64,000 nucleotides of DNA, taken from Byssochlamys sp. IMV 00236. Taxonomy: Eukaryota; Ascomycota; Eurotiomycetes; Eurotiales; Thermoascaceae. Both the position numbers and the translations under genes were made by a program. The stretch spans positions 43,416-107,415 of the forward strand of contig MSJH02000677.1 in NCBI GenBank assembly GCA_001931875.2. Reading direction: 5' to 3'. The notes beneath the pieces were generated by a model. It was given only the letters and a program-made list of their open reading frames with translations. It was not told the origin of the DNA and did no database searches. The stretch's first letter is position 1. The number at the start of each line of letters is the position of its first letter. Shown here piece by piece: positions 35,286 to 46,181 of this stretch.

Positions 35286-36508
35286 GAGTCAAAAGGCCCG
35301 GCTCCGTCGTTCCTAGATGTAATATCACTATTACAGATTGTAACAACTCTATGATGATAAACACATGGTAAATCTCCTCAATTGCCTCCAACTCAATAAC
35401 CCTGCGTTTACATATTTCACACACAATCCCTGCCCTCAATTGAACCATGACAAAAAGAGAAACCAACTCGCATCGTCCAAAAAAGAAATCGAAGTCCTAG
35501 TAAGACTTCATTGAATGCTGCTCACACTCGGAATCGAACCGAGGATCTCGTCATTACTAGTGACGCGCTGTACCACTAAGCCATGCGAGCGAGGATTGAT
35601 TATTGTTTCGTAAATGTGTTTTTTATTGTGCGATCTAGATCTTCCCGTGGGTCCGGCCGTGATTGGTGGATTCTCGGACAACAGAAGCGTCGCTCGGAGC
35701 CGACGGTCAGTTTATTGGATTAGTACCTAGGTAGGTAGTTTAGAATAGGCAGGCTTGTTGCGCGGTGGTAATTGTCGGATATGGATCGGATAATTGGATA
35801 CTTACTTGCGTGTGAGATTATACAAAGTATCGTTCATTAAATGCGAGACTTTCTCCTCCATTCGGTCAGAGAAAAACATGCGCGTATAGATAAATATCCG
35901 GACTTTACACTCAATAACTAATGCAAGATACGCCGTTATTTGCATGATCCTCTAGTCTCTTAGGTCCTCTTTAGACTAGCATTCAACTCTAGAATCTGGT
36001 TACTTATTATTGAAGCCTTGATAGCTAAAGACTAAGTAGGGTAAGTGGCCAAGAAACAACCTTCCAAGGACTAATGCACGCTCAGCTTACTATCATCGCT
36101 CCATTGCGCCAGGAACGTCGTAGATCGACAGGCGTTCACTGATACTGGAAGTTCGCCAAAATAATCACCTGCATTAATGCATCGCCTCAATGAAATAAAG
36201 GCGCCGTTATGTGGAATGGAGAGGGTCGAGGCCAGGATCGACCGACGCATTCTGCATTCCAGAGGCGTAGGATGGCATGGATGGTTAGGATGATTTAATG
36301 TTAAGACGATCCCACTCGTGTGATGATGTTTTGAAGACTTTCTTCTGCCCTTCTACCATCTGGGATAGGGAAGCAAAAGGGCATCTCTCGTGTCAAGGTT
36401 GGAGAAATATCCAAGACCAAGGAGGGTTCCCTCTCATCCTTCCTAAGTACACTCTCCGGATTCAGTGGTGGAAAGCGGAGGCGGTTACCCCCGCAGCTTT
36501 CCCCGACG
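35286..36508. other. Intergenic with tRNA gene; promoter of GH43 gene
   Basis: Apart from the tRNA at 35519-35590 there is no supported gene. The central part (about 35860-36070) is AT-rich with many short TAG/CTA words. The last 250 bp form the GH43 promoter, with a GCGGAG (SYGGRG-type, CreA-like) word at 36475-36480. Confidence 0.5.
35519..35590 (-). tRNA. tRNA-Thr (anticodon AGT)
   Basis: Read on the minus strand the 72 nt fold as a standard cloverleaf. The acceptor pairs GCTCGCA with TGTGAGC (one G-U). The D arm has GCT/AGC around TAGTGGTAC. The anticodon stem CGTCA/TGACG encloses loop CTAGTAA, so the anticodon is AGT (Thr, ACU/ACC after A-to-I editing). The T arm is CTCGG TTCGATT CCGAG. 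The A box region and the B box (GGTTCGATTCC) are intact. There is no intron. The discriminator base would be A (position 35519). Confidence 0.95.
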
Positions 36509-37620
36509 ATGAGAGTCCAAAGATCCCTTCTGATCGGATCAATTCCCCATCACTCTCTATTATTCCTGTTGCTCATTTCAACATTCACAACTGCTCTGAT
36601 CATGGGTGGCGGACCAAACTACCCCATCCGCCGCGTCGGACATCCAGAACAAGAACAAGAGGAACGCCGCGCTGGAAACCCCGTATTCCCAGGCTGGTAC
36701 GCCGATCCCGATGCGCGCATCTTCGCAGGCCAATATTGGATCTATCCGAGCGTCTCAGCCGCATACGAAGACCAGACGTACTTTGACGCTTTTTCTTCAT
36801 ACGATCTGACATCCTGGAAGAAACACTCGCGGATTCTCGACTTTGCGAGTATTCCATGGTCGACGAACCGCGCGGCGTGGGCTCCTACCGTCGCGTATAA
36901 GAACGGAGCTTACTATATGTATTTCTCGGCTGGAGATGGAGCGGGCATCGGAGTAGCCAAATCAGTGACTGGGCCTGGGGGACCGTTTGTGGATGTTCTG
37001 GGAAAACCGTTGATTCCTGATGTGAAATTTGGTGCGGAGCCTATTGATCCGGATATCTTTATTGATGATGACGGGAGGAATTATTTGTATTATGGAGGTT
37101 GGAGTCATGGGGTTGTGGTGGAGTTGGAGGATGATATGATTACGACAAAGGGGGAGTTTAAAGAGGTTACTCCACCTGATTATGTGGAGGCGCCGTTCAT
37201 GGTGAAGAAAAATGGGGTTTATTACTATATGTATAGTGTTGGCGGGTGAGTTTTCCATTCCTCTTCCTTGAATGTTCGAGTTATCGTTTTTGAGGATCGT
37301 CCGGAGCGCTGATTGATATCAGATGGGGTGACGATTCCTACGGCGTCAGCTACGTGACGGGAACCTCGCCCAAGGGTCCTTTTTCCACTACGGCGACGAA
37401 GATTCTCACTGGCAACGACTCTGTTGGGACGGGGGCTGGAAGTCACAGTGTCTTCCGTGTCGGTCATGACTATTATATCTCCTATCATCGCCGGTATCTC
37501 AATGACACCGCTCGAGATCATCGCGTGGTCTGCATCGATCGTATGTATTTCAACGAGAAGGGTGAGATCGAGCCAGTGATCCTCACGATAGAGGGTGTGG
37601 CCGCAAGACCGCTACTATAG
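36509..37620 (+). CDS. Secreted glycoside hydrolase family 43 enzyme (xylosidase/arabinosidase type)
   Basis: Two exons (36509-37245, 37323-37620) give 344 residues. A hydrophobic signal segment (HSLLFLLLISTFTTALIM) precedes the mature protein. The five-bladed propeller catalytic residues are visible: general base Asp66 (GWYADPDARIF), pKa-modulating Asp180 (EPIDPDIFID) and general acid Glu227 (DYVEAPFMV). Other GH43 blocks are 'AWAPTVAYKNGAYYMYFS' and 'GSHSVFRVGHDYYISYHRR'. It should cleave xylo- or arabino-oligosaccharides from plant hemicellulose outside the cell; the exact specificity within the family cannot be read. It converges with the coiled-coil gene downstream. An in-frame ATG at the start of the signal segment was taken as start. 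Confidence 0.9.
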
Positions 37621-37714
37621 ATGCCTCGTGGCGTGGAATATGCAACTCTCATTCGTAATTTCAAGACATAAAAGGGGTATCAACAATGTAACGAAAAAGA
37701 GCCCTCAGCGGCGT

Positions 37715-39233
37715 CTAAAATACTGCGCTTTTCTTTTTAGCGAGCTTGTTGTTGTCATCTGATCTCCTTCGTAGTCCAAAGAAACTGCTTCGCTTCTCTT
37801 TCAGCTGGTGCTGTTGCTGCGGTGTCCGCGTCGGCGACATAAGTGACGATTGCGGCCGAGGTTGCGCTGCAAAGGATACCGATGACTGCGTCCTGCCGTA
37901 TCCGCCAGGAACATTCAGATATGGACCTGGCGCATGTCCCAGGACCGGGTAGTATCCCTGGGCCGCATGTGGATGTTGCGCTGGACGTTGGTTGCTGGGA
38001 CGCGGCGGCAGCGAGGGCCGTGGGACTTGCTGCTGCTGCCGACGGATCTGCTCCTCCTCTTGGCCGTAGAGCCTTTTCAATCGCTCCGTTTCTTTGTCGA
38101 TCTCTGCCTGCTTCTTCCGCTTCGCCTTCTCTTCGGCCTCGAGCAGCTTCTTGGTCCTGCGCTCTTCTTCCTCCGCGCGCTTCTTTTTTTCTTGCACCTC
38201 TGCTTCCTGCTGTTGACGCAAGCGTGCATTTTCTGCCTCGATCTCCCATTGACGGCGGGGGTCTAGACGCGGCGGTCGTGGGCTGTCCTTCTGCGGTACA
38301 GCGATCCGAGGCACCTGAGGCTGACCATTGGTAGGCCTTCCATTAGCAACAGGTTTGATGGCCAACAGAGGAGGCGTGTTCTTCCGCTTCATCGCAGCGG
38401 ACATGGGGTCTGAGACATTGAACGCCGCTTTCAGCGGCGTGAAGAAGACATCGCGGATGACCACTGCACCCAGCATCAGGACTACTTCCAGACCCTTGAA
38501 GTCCTCCATGTCAACACGGTAGAGATTTGGCTCGTACAGAGTGATTTCCTTGGGCGCCTTGAAGATCGAGATGGTAATATCCGGTTCCCTATTCTTCGTC
38601 TTCGTGCCATCAGGACTCGTCGTCTTTCCGGCCAGGAAGCAAGCTAGGTCTTTCGACAGCTTGCCGTCCTTGCGCCAGCTGAACTTCAATTTGGGTGTCA
38701 CTTCAGACACAGCGGGGTCGCTCTGCGTGCGGTCCAGAGTGGAACTGGACGGTTGTCGAAAGGTCTTCTGTGGCATCTCAAACTCCCACGACGCAGGGGT
38801 GTTCCACGTCTTATGCTTGTATCGAACAATCACTTGCTGGTCTGGGTTGTAGAGTTGAATGGTGAACTGTGTCGGGAGAATTGGTTCTGGCGGAGGTGGA
38901 ACGCCCCCATTCTGTCGAATAGCCTCCTGGGACAACGACGGTTGCGTCCACTCTGGAATCAGCAACACTTCTCCGTACAGGATGTCTGGGACATATGGGT
39001 CATATAGTGCAACAGCGTAGCGATTCTTGGATTCGACAAGGGCAGGATCGAGGTGACGTAGGGAGTATGCGGGTTCGGGTTCGTCTCCATGTTGGCACAG
39101 GTATATCGTGGCATTGTGTTTTTGCTGGCCGCCATTCGACTTGAGATAGAATGCTAGTGCCAGTTAGAAATCAAAGCTCATCACAGGAGTACATATATTG
39201 ACATCACCTACTTGGGAGGTTCTCGTCCAGCAT
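37715..39233 (-). CDS. Conserved-type fungal protein, beta-rich N-terminus plus coiled coil, function unknown
   Basis: Two exons (39233-39212, 39153-37715) give 486 residues. The first exon is a 22-nt micro-exon encoding MLDENLP, joined to 'TFYLKSNGGQQKH'. Without it the N-terminus is lost. The first 230 residues look like a beta-rich globular domain (for example 'YAVALYDPYVPDILYGEV', 'IQLYNPDQQVIV', 'ITLYEPNLYRVDMEDFKG'). Residues about 280-360 form a long charged helix (RQQQEAEVQEKKKRAEEEE and following), a probable coiled coil. The tail is Pro/Gln-rich and ends in basic 'LAKKKSAVF'. No signal or membrane segment. I do not recognise a named family. An open frame continues upstream of this ATG, so a longer 5' exon cannot be excluded. 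Confidence 0.78.
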
Positions 39234-41092
39234 ATTGCCTGTCACTGGAAGAGAGATGACGGTTACCTTGAGTGCCCGGGACTCGAAGCCGTTTTCCTTG
39301 TCAACAGAGATGTGGGAGGCTTGGATCAAACTGCAGCAAGCTCCATCTGCTGGCTGGATACAGTACGAGTCGTGGGAGCGAGGGAGAACGCGGTCTGATA
39401 AAGGCTGGATGCGCCCGTGACAAGCTCTCTCCCGCAGTGTGGCGTAGCAGCGGGTGGAGTGACCCTCGACCCTCTCCAAAAATAGCGAGCGGGTTGAACT
39501 AGATTCCTGTACCTGTTTTGAATTTTGCCTATCACTCCCCACGGACCATCACTATCTTCTTAGTGCATGCTGCTGCATCTCTACGAACTAGTTAACCATC
39601 AGCAATTGTTATACCAACTCGACCTCCATAATAAACGTCTTCACTGTACTCCACTCGCAGTATATTCAGTTACCATCCTCCGCTGACTATGTGATGGAAA
39701 CAGACATGTTCGCCAAGAACCACATTTTACCCTTCCAGGAACAACCCTTGGTCCCGCTAAGTACCAACGCGCGTCGTCGCAGAGATTGAGGCTGTGAACA
39801 ACCCTCATACCGTTTCCCAATGGAATTGCACGATCAGCACGTCTCAGGGCGGAACTGGAAGCCATTGTCAACCAGGGATTGGCTCGCGGGCCATGGTTCT
39901 TCTGGTGAAGTCCAGGAACGCCCCGTCGATCGTCTTTTGACTCGACGATAAGCCCGTTGTGAACAAGCTCCCCGCGCAGGAATTCCGGTTCCAATACCCC
40001 TCTTTCTGTATCCCTGACAAAAGAATCCAGCTGCCTGGAGATAGAGAGATGGCAACTGCTCACATTGTGGGAAAAGAACCTGCTGGAACATGGGGGCCGA
40101 GGTATCTCATCCATGCAGAGTGTTGACCCCGTCGTGTTCGGAGAAATCTGTTGTCAAATGGGTCTTCCTTGCTCTACGACCCCGTTTTGTTTCCAGTTGA
40201 GGACATAGTGATCGCAGGTCAAGGGCCCTGGCGTCTTCCAATTGGTCCAAGCACATAATATTAATAAAATGGGTTCAATTTGCACTCGAGATCCGCCTTT
40301 CGGCGCATGTCTGAGTAATAATAGCTAGTCTCTCTGTACTGTACAATCTGCCTATGCGCTGTCCATCATGTACATACATACAAGTACTTATGTCAGGATG
40401 ATCGGTGACTATGGTGAGTAGCGTGATCTTGCTTCGCCCCCAAGGCTGTAGTACCTATAGAAGAGAATATGTCTGTTGAGACTGGAGGCTACCGTTGTGA
40501 TTGACAATTCGTTGCTCGACATCTAAGCTGATGATGGTTTTCGTGGAATGCTGGATCCAGTAAGTCGTTGCATATAGCTATTCTATTAACATCTGGACGG
40601 ACATTGCCTAATATAGAACATGCTATTTCGAGGCCAAATATACTTCATTCTCCCAACGCGGCCTTGCCAATCTCCAATTCCCTAGCATTGTTATATCCAA
40701 GAGCATATATCATGAACTTCTTATGAAATGACTCAATTCCTCTGGAACTGCCTGGACTCTACGGTTTGAATACGATTATTCACGTATCCCTTCCCTCCCC
40801 CTGAATTACCCCAGTACACTAACGTTGCCTGCACATATGGACTCCACGCTCACTTGAGGATACATGTCAAGGAATAGTTTAAGCCCGTAAGTTAGGCTTA
40901 TTTTCATTAGTCGTAGTCTGTGCTATATGATACAGAGAAGGATAAACTCTCATCCTCTCTATCAGGTACTTCTATACCTAAACGATGACATATGGAAGAA
41001 GATCAAATCCTATCATCTTCATTCATAACGCTCTCCGCTGTAACTGTATAACGTAGTGCAGAAGAGGATAAATAATTAGTTTCTCCATTAGT
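39234..41092. other. Long intergenic region with possible small or degenerate coding remnants
   Basis: 1.86 kb without a supported gene. In 39690-40100 both strands stay open for 40-160 codons. Plus-strand pieces such as 'METDMFAKNHILPF' and 'LEIERWQLLTLWEKN' look mildly coding-like but are broken by stops and fit no splice model I could make. 40130-41090 is AT-rich with no feature. Confidence 0.4.
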
Positions 41093-43098
41093 CTAGCCCT
41101 CCTTCCTAGCTGAATGATTACTTTCAGGCGAGGCTAAAAGCGTTTCATCGTGATCTTCATTGGCCGGCTGAGGAGAACTGTCAGCAGCCTTCGGTTCCCC
41201 TAAATCAACATATTTGTTGATAATCTTCTGTCGCAGTTGTTCCTCCGTTTCATCTAGTACAGAAAAAAGCCAGTTCTCTCTGTCATCGCCATCGGAAAGG
41301 CTGGTTGACGATGAGTTTGAAATCTCCCCCAAGGTCTCAGCAATATCGCTTGGAGGTTCATAGCGCTGGAACAGTTGCTGTCGACGGAGGGGATTAAAAC
41401 GACGTCTGTTCTGTTTGAAAACCACATAGACACCGGAGATATCCTCGCTCTTTGCTCGTCGATGAAATATGCTCCGACGGCGTTCCTCCCACAGTGGCTC
41501 AACATGAAGAAGTACCCACTTGGAGAACTCGTGCTGCGTATTTTTGGAATCAAGATATTTGGCAATCTCCTCGCGGTAATCCCCTGGTAAGAGAGAAAAT
41601 TCCCGCCACACAGAATGGCTTTTGGCCGGTGTCGTTACGAGGTCGTCCTGCTTCTTGATGATGGATCGCAGAAGCCATTGGTTGGGGACCTCGAAATCGA
41701 TCATTTCCACTCTTGGCACATAATGTCTGTTTGTTCGTTGGAAGAAGTACGCCTCCAGAGGAGCAATCCCCCCGTTCGACGTCGGATCTTGTAGCAGCGG
41801 AGGAATGTCCTCCTTCTGAAGCCCATGCCCCAGTTTGCTTGCAGCCGAGAAGGATCGCTCAGCGCCCGAACTGTGATTCTAACATCAGCTCTATCTAGCT
41901 TTCTTCAGCAATGGTTACGAACCGTCTCGGCCAGAGTGTCCAACGACGTGATGACACTGATTGGACTCCATCAGTCATCACACTTGTAGTGGGCTTCGTG
42001 TTTAGTGCTCGCTCTTCAGCGGACGTTGTCCTAAATATCTGCAAATCCTTGTCGATAGTATCGAGTGGATGGATATTGTTCACAATCTCGTTGGCTTGCT
42101 GTGGCGGCATTTGTGCTTTGGTCAATTCAGTGAGTAGTTTGGCCCGCGCCTCCTCCACTTTCTGACGGCGCGCTTTCAATGCAAGTAATTGCTGTGTCTT
42201 AAACCTTTCCACTGCCTTGTTCTCAATTTCTTTCCTCTTTTCCTCCTTCATTTTAAGATCTTCTTCTTTCTCAACTTGCCATTGTTCAAAGAAGTCCACA
42301 AATTTCTTGACTTCCGCGGGATCTGGCTCTGACGAGCCATCAGGTAGGGTATAAATCCAGTCGCCAGAGGATGAACCTCGGGAACTATCTCTGGAAGGCT
42401 CGCGGAACCGCGCACGCCTTCGTGGTTCGTTCATCAGTACAGGCTTACCGGAGAAATCTACCTCGCGTCTCCACCGACTTGCTTTAGCTTCGCGGAGTTG
42501 TCCTCGGATCAGTTCGCGAGCACGATGAAGCTGAGGAAGATCGCCCTTGTACTTCTCGCGTTCTGCAGAGGTTCTAGGGAGACGTTAGCCATATGAAGTG
42601 ACTTTGTGGGTCGGGAAGCTCATACCCGGTCTTGATCATATATGTAGAATAAGCAATGAGAATATCCTGCTTGGCACCCTGTAATTCTCGTCGATAAACT
42701 TCCAGCTGCGGCTTGTACCAAGGCCACATGGCCTGTCGAAACTTGGTAATATCGATCTCGTCACGATTTACCTCGCCAACAGGTTCGCTGTCGCTGTTGC
42801 TGATACTTGACTTCCTCAACAGTTTGCGTAGTTTGGCAATGGTCTTTTCGCAGTCTGTGACGCACTTCTGGGCGTTGCGCAGGCCATTCTCATTCCACGC
42901 CTTGGTCGTCTCGTTCCTTGTGATCAACTGCTGGAGATCAGCCAATTGTCGCGATGTTGCCTCAATATCCCCGATCAAGCTGAGGATATCGTCTCTGGCG
43001 TTGCTGACGTCGGAAATATAGGTATTGAGGGCCGAGGCGAGACTGAGGCCGACCTGCGCTACTCCTATTACTGCGCTCGCCTCTCCGATTCCAGCCAT
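41093..43098 (-). CDS. Protein with fungal STAND-type N-terminal domain and long coiled coil
   Basis: Three exons (43098-42626, 42573-41923, 41870-41093) give 633 residues. The N-terminus 'IGEASAVIGVAQVGLSLASAL' with the following helices ('DILSLIGDIEATSRQLADLQQL') matches the fungal N-terminal helical domain that caps many NACHT/STAND and ankyrin proteins. No nucleotide-binding or repeat domain follows. Instead there is a charged segment, a long basic/acidic coiled coil around residues 260-350 ('VEKEEDLKMKEEKRKE', 'LKARRQKVEEARAKLL'), and a C-terminal domain with 'NQWLLRSIIKKQDDLV' and an acidic tail. It may be a self-recognition or scaffold protein; function is unknown. The second intron is uncertain: I used a GTTCGT donor with a CACAG acceptor because it keeps frame. 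Confidence 0.75.
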
Positions 43099-43993
43099 TC
43101 CACGCAAACAAGGTCCTGCCTAAATGCCTCCGACAGAAAGAAAAACAAAAGGAAAAAAACGAAAAGCCAACCCGCGCTGGGAGCGGCACCTTTGTACACC
43201 CCCTCATGCGATGGAGACGAGGCTGAGCTGAAGTGCATGAAGCTATTTTCTATGCTCTGTCCGCCGCAGCCAATTGTTGTGCCCAAATTGATTCCCACGT
43301 TCAAGTCGCGCCATTTCTAGGCTATCTAGTCGGATGGTCAATTATTTGGCCTTGGCTATGCGGGGAAGTATTTGGTACAGATGGGGCTGAAAAGACCGCG
43401 GGCGTGATGCCCATACTTACTTAGCTCTAGGGTACGGAACTTTGAGGCCCGAGCTAGCAGGGCTATTCAATTGTCTACGCTACAGAAATGATTCCGACCA
43501 ATGTCATAGTCCCTCTGCTAATGTGAGTGATGATAGGTATTCATACTCATGTTCGTCTGATTGCAGGATTGACATACAACACCAGGCGATGTCCCAACCT
43601 CAACACCCATACCTACATCAATAATCCACAACGGCATAATGTATCGTCAGCACACGAAATAAAGGATGATTCGACAACGCGAATCTGGGGACGGCGTGAA
43701 GAACTCCAGGAGAACTCCAAGACCAGATTCTTTCCAGAACTCAAACGTTACGAAAACAGCTAAGTTACGGGGACTCGTCAAGATAACGTTGCAGGAGATG
43801 GAGCATGTTGAGAAAGCTGTGGTGCGCTCTTCTGCTTTTGAAAGATGGTCAATCCGAACTAGTTGCCGATCCAGGAACCAAGAGATGAATAGTTAAGAGG
43901 ATTAGATGATACGGTATATTGACCTCCTTCAGAAACAAGTCTAATCGCCATTAGTTGGACCTCTAATCAGATGCAGTCTAGAAGACTTACTGC
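43099..43993. other. Intergenic
   Basis: About 0.9 kb upstream of the STAND-domain gene and downstream of the zf-3CxxC gene. Short open frames only, with no motif. An A-rich tract lies at 43137-43165 on the plus strand. Confidence 0.5.
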
Positions 43994-44482
43994 TCAGTAG
44001 TATCGAATGAAACCATTATTCCGACGTTTGCAATGACCAGCTTTGCATCCCTCGCACAGATCTTCGTTGTGTGGAAGTTCGCTATTGCCGGAGTAATGAG
44101 GTGTCTCCACCTCGATTCCATTCCATTTCTTTATACGATATGCGATTCTTTCCGCGTAGGTGTCGTTTAGAAGTGGGCGACTAAGACAGTTGCAGCTCTT
44201 GCAGCTCTGATGGTATACCCTTGCATTATATCTTGCTCCGGGGTACATTCGTATGGTGATGGCAACCATTTTGCTTGACCATCCAGGAGAACCACACTTT
44301 TTATTGCGACATATAAATCGGCCCGTGATATTAGTATCGTAAGATCTATGGCAACCTTCGTCTGTATCCTTTTTATTGAACGTGAAGTAGAGGCCCTCTT
44401 CTTCTAGCAGTCGCGACACGTCATCGTGGAGTTGTCGATACATGGACCATCTTCTTTCCGGGTTTTGTTTGCGAGGCGGCAT
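43994..44482 (-). CDS. zf-3CxxC-type zinc-binding protein
   Basis: One exon encodes 162 residues. Cysteine pairs fit the 3CxxC zinc-binding family: C58-x4-C63 in 'RFICRNKKCGSPGWSSK', C94-x2-C97 in 'YHQSCKSCNC', and C143-x2-C146 near the C-terminus (CEGCKAGHCKRR). The linking pattern (W-S-S, a strand with R, then Y-x-Q-x-C-x2-C, then 'AERIAYRIKKW') is that of the fungal receptor-transporting-like zinc domain. The protein is small, soluble and basic at its N-terminus (MPPRKQNPERR), which fits a nuclear or cytosolic zinc protein. Its role is not known. It lies in a gene-poor stretch and has no operon-like partner. Confidence 0.82.
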   Translation of the reverse strand: MPPRKQNPERRWSMYRQLHDDVSRLLEEEGLYFTFNKKDTDEGCHRSYDTNITGRFICRNKKCGSPGWSSKMVAITIRMYPGARYNARVYHQSCKSCNCLSRPLLNDTYAERIAYRIKKWNGIEVETPHYSGNSELPHNEDLCEGCKAGHCKRRNNGFIRYY

Positions 44483-44928
44483 GTCGAGTTTAGTGGAAAA
44501 GAGGCTCGAAATTATTTCAAGAGCAATAGCACAATAAAAACAATAATAATGAGTGAAGTTAGAAATCAGACACGAGGAGTCATGGCAGTACGTCAGTCAT
44601 AGGGAATCTAGTAGTACTCATGGACACTTATCAAGGGCTCCTTATATTGATACCCCGAGAGCCGTCTGCAGGAAATTCCAAATGGGAGACCGTGATTCAG
44701 ATATCACTCTGGGATAATCAAGCATCATCCAACAGGCGACAAGGCTGAAACAGCAGATTGGTTATAGTTCGCAAACTAGCACTGACTCTGGTGACTGGGG
44801 GGAGGCGCTATGTAGGGCCTTACGTACGAAGATCAAATGGGCAAGACAATTGATCGTCTCATTGGACACGGGCTTCTGCCTACGATTATCTTTGAAGGCA
44901 ACCCGCTATTTCTACGAAACTTGTTCAC

Positions 44929-45201
44929 ATGCAGTATGCATCGGCCGCTTATAGCATTGCACTAGACGACAACCATTGCGCCTATCGCTCCAAGTGGCGG
45001 TGTTTCGGTAACCGTCTTGACAGGGATACTTCCTTCATTCATGAAGCATCCAATACAATCGAGGAGAATCTGGGGGATTCGCTTCCCGATTGGGGTCTTA
45101 TTGAAAGCCGCTGCTCCTGGTACTTGACTTCTCTGATATTGGGTATTGATACAGATGAGAGGCTACCACTTGGGTTCTCTTCCAACAAAACACGCCAGTA
45201 G
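44929..45201 (+). other. Unassigned 90-codon open frame, possibly a gene fragment
   Basis: An ATG-initiated frame encodes 90 residues with a balanced composition, including 'ASNTIEENLGDSLPDWGLI' and 'SWYLTSLILGIDTDERLPL'. These look like real protein, not random sequence. A TGA blocks the same frame just upstream and no splice site rescues a longer gene. A remnant of a decayed gene is the likeliest reading, but I recognise no family. Confidence 0.3.
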
Positions 45202-46100
45202 ACTAAAACGAACCCATGTAGAGACTGCGAGGAAATTGATATGAGCCAAGATAAATTAATCGATTATCGGTTGACTCATTCTCGATTCCACGCCAAGCCA
45301 GACCAGTCGAAATGTAAACAACTGACGCACACCATGGATATGATATGTGGTGGAGCCCAAGGACTGAGCAGCAAGAGAACCAGCTAATGCGATACTATCG
45401 CTATTCACTCATTGCATTCCTCTGGGTTGGTTTGAATAGATCACGTCTTCAAACTAAATAGCTTACACTGAAACCCTTCGTTACATATTTATATTAATCT
45501 GCTTATTTATATGAGTAACATGATCGCTTCATACGGATTTCTGAGTAACTAAGGCTATGTATTATACCTGTGCCAAATTTCTGGCTGCCTAGGGAAATAA
45601 CGACACGGTTGGCGTATCAAGAAGTGTGCAAGTGATCCGTCATATCATCCGTTTTGCAGCAGGTTCTTTGATATCCTAATTGGAGGATAGAACCTACTAG
45701 ATCACGTCTAAATTCTTTGTCTGCTATTAGAGATAGATATGGGATCAGGCGCCCCCAGATCTAGAGTTAAGCAAGCAAGCAATCGAGCTACGTAGCCAGA
45801 ACGTTCAAATCATTCGTTTCTCCAGTGCCCTTTTCTCTTTGCGGAGAACCTCCCAACCCCACCGGGATGTCAAAGGTAGCTGTAAATTCAATGATTGGGT
45901 AGCGGACATATCGTGATGGACATATTAATAAACGGAATAGGTATGGAATAATGTCTTCCAGTCCAAAAATTGAAGCATATTATTGAAGGATATATTTTAG
46001 CCGATGACATGGGTTCGAAGCTTCGTTAAATCTCCTGACCTGCAACCCCAGAGGATATTGTCCGCGATCTATTGTTTGTCCCGGGAAAATCCCTGTTTTT

Positions 46101-46125
46101 CCCCGCGGCGAAGATAGGTATATAG
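46101..46125 (+). promoter_or_regulatory. Candidate CreA site and TATA box of the alpha-galactosidase gene
   Basis: CCCCGC at 46101-46106 is the reverse complement of GCGGGG, a match to the CreA consensus SYGGRG. A TATATAG-type TATA box follows at about 46119-46125, some 60 bp before the start codon. Carbon-catabolite repression of this gene is plausible. A single SYGGRG match is weak evidence. Confidence 0.4.
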
Positions 46126-46181
46126 AGTAAAAGTGTCCCGATATTATCAAACAATCATCGTCTCACTTTACAAACGGCAAT

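Larger units (their letters stand above)
44483..46181. other. Gene-poor region between zf-3CxxC gene and alpha-galactosidase
   Basis: 1.7 kb. One open frame with coding-like character lies at 44929-45201 (listed separately). The rest (45210-46100) is AT-rich with many stops in all frames. The last 80 bp hold the alpha-galactosidase promoter elements. Confidence 0.5.

Noticed and set aside
36298..36786. Plus-strand frame of 162 codons
   Set aside because: Overlaps the GH43 signal peptide and first exon in another frame and carries no motif.
37843..38334. Plus-strand frame of 163 codons
   Set aside because: Antisense to the charged coiled-coil segment of the 37715-39233 gene; open only because of its low complexity.
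39641..40114. Minus-strand frame of 157 codons
   Set aside because: No recognisable block; the opposite strand has equally coding-like but interrupted pieces. Not supportable as a gene.
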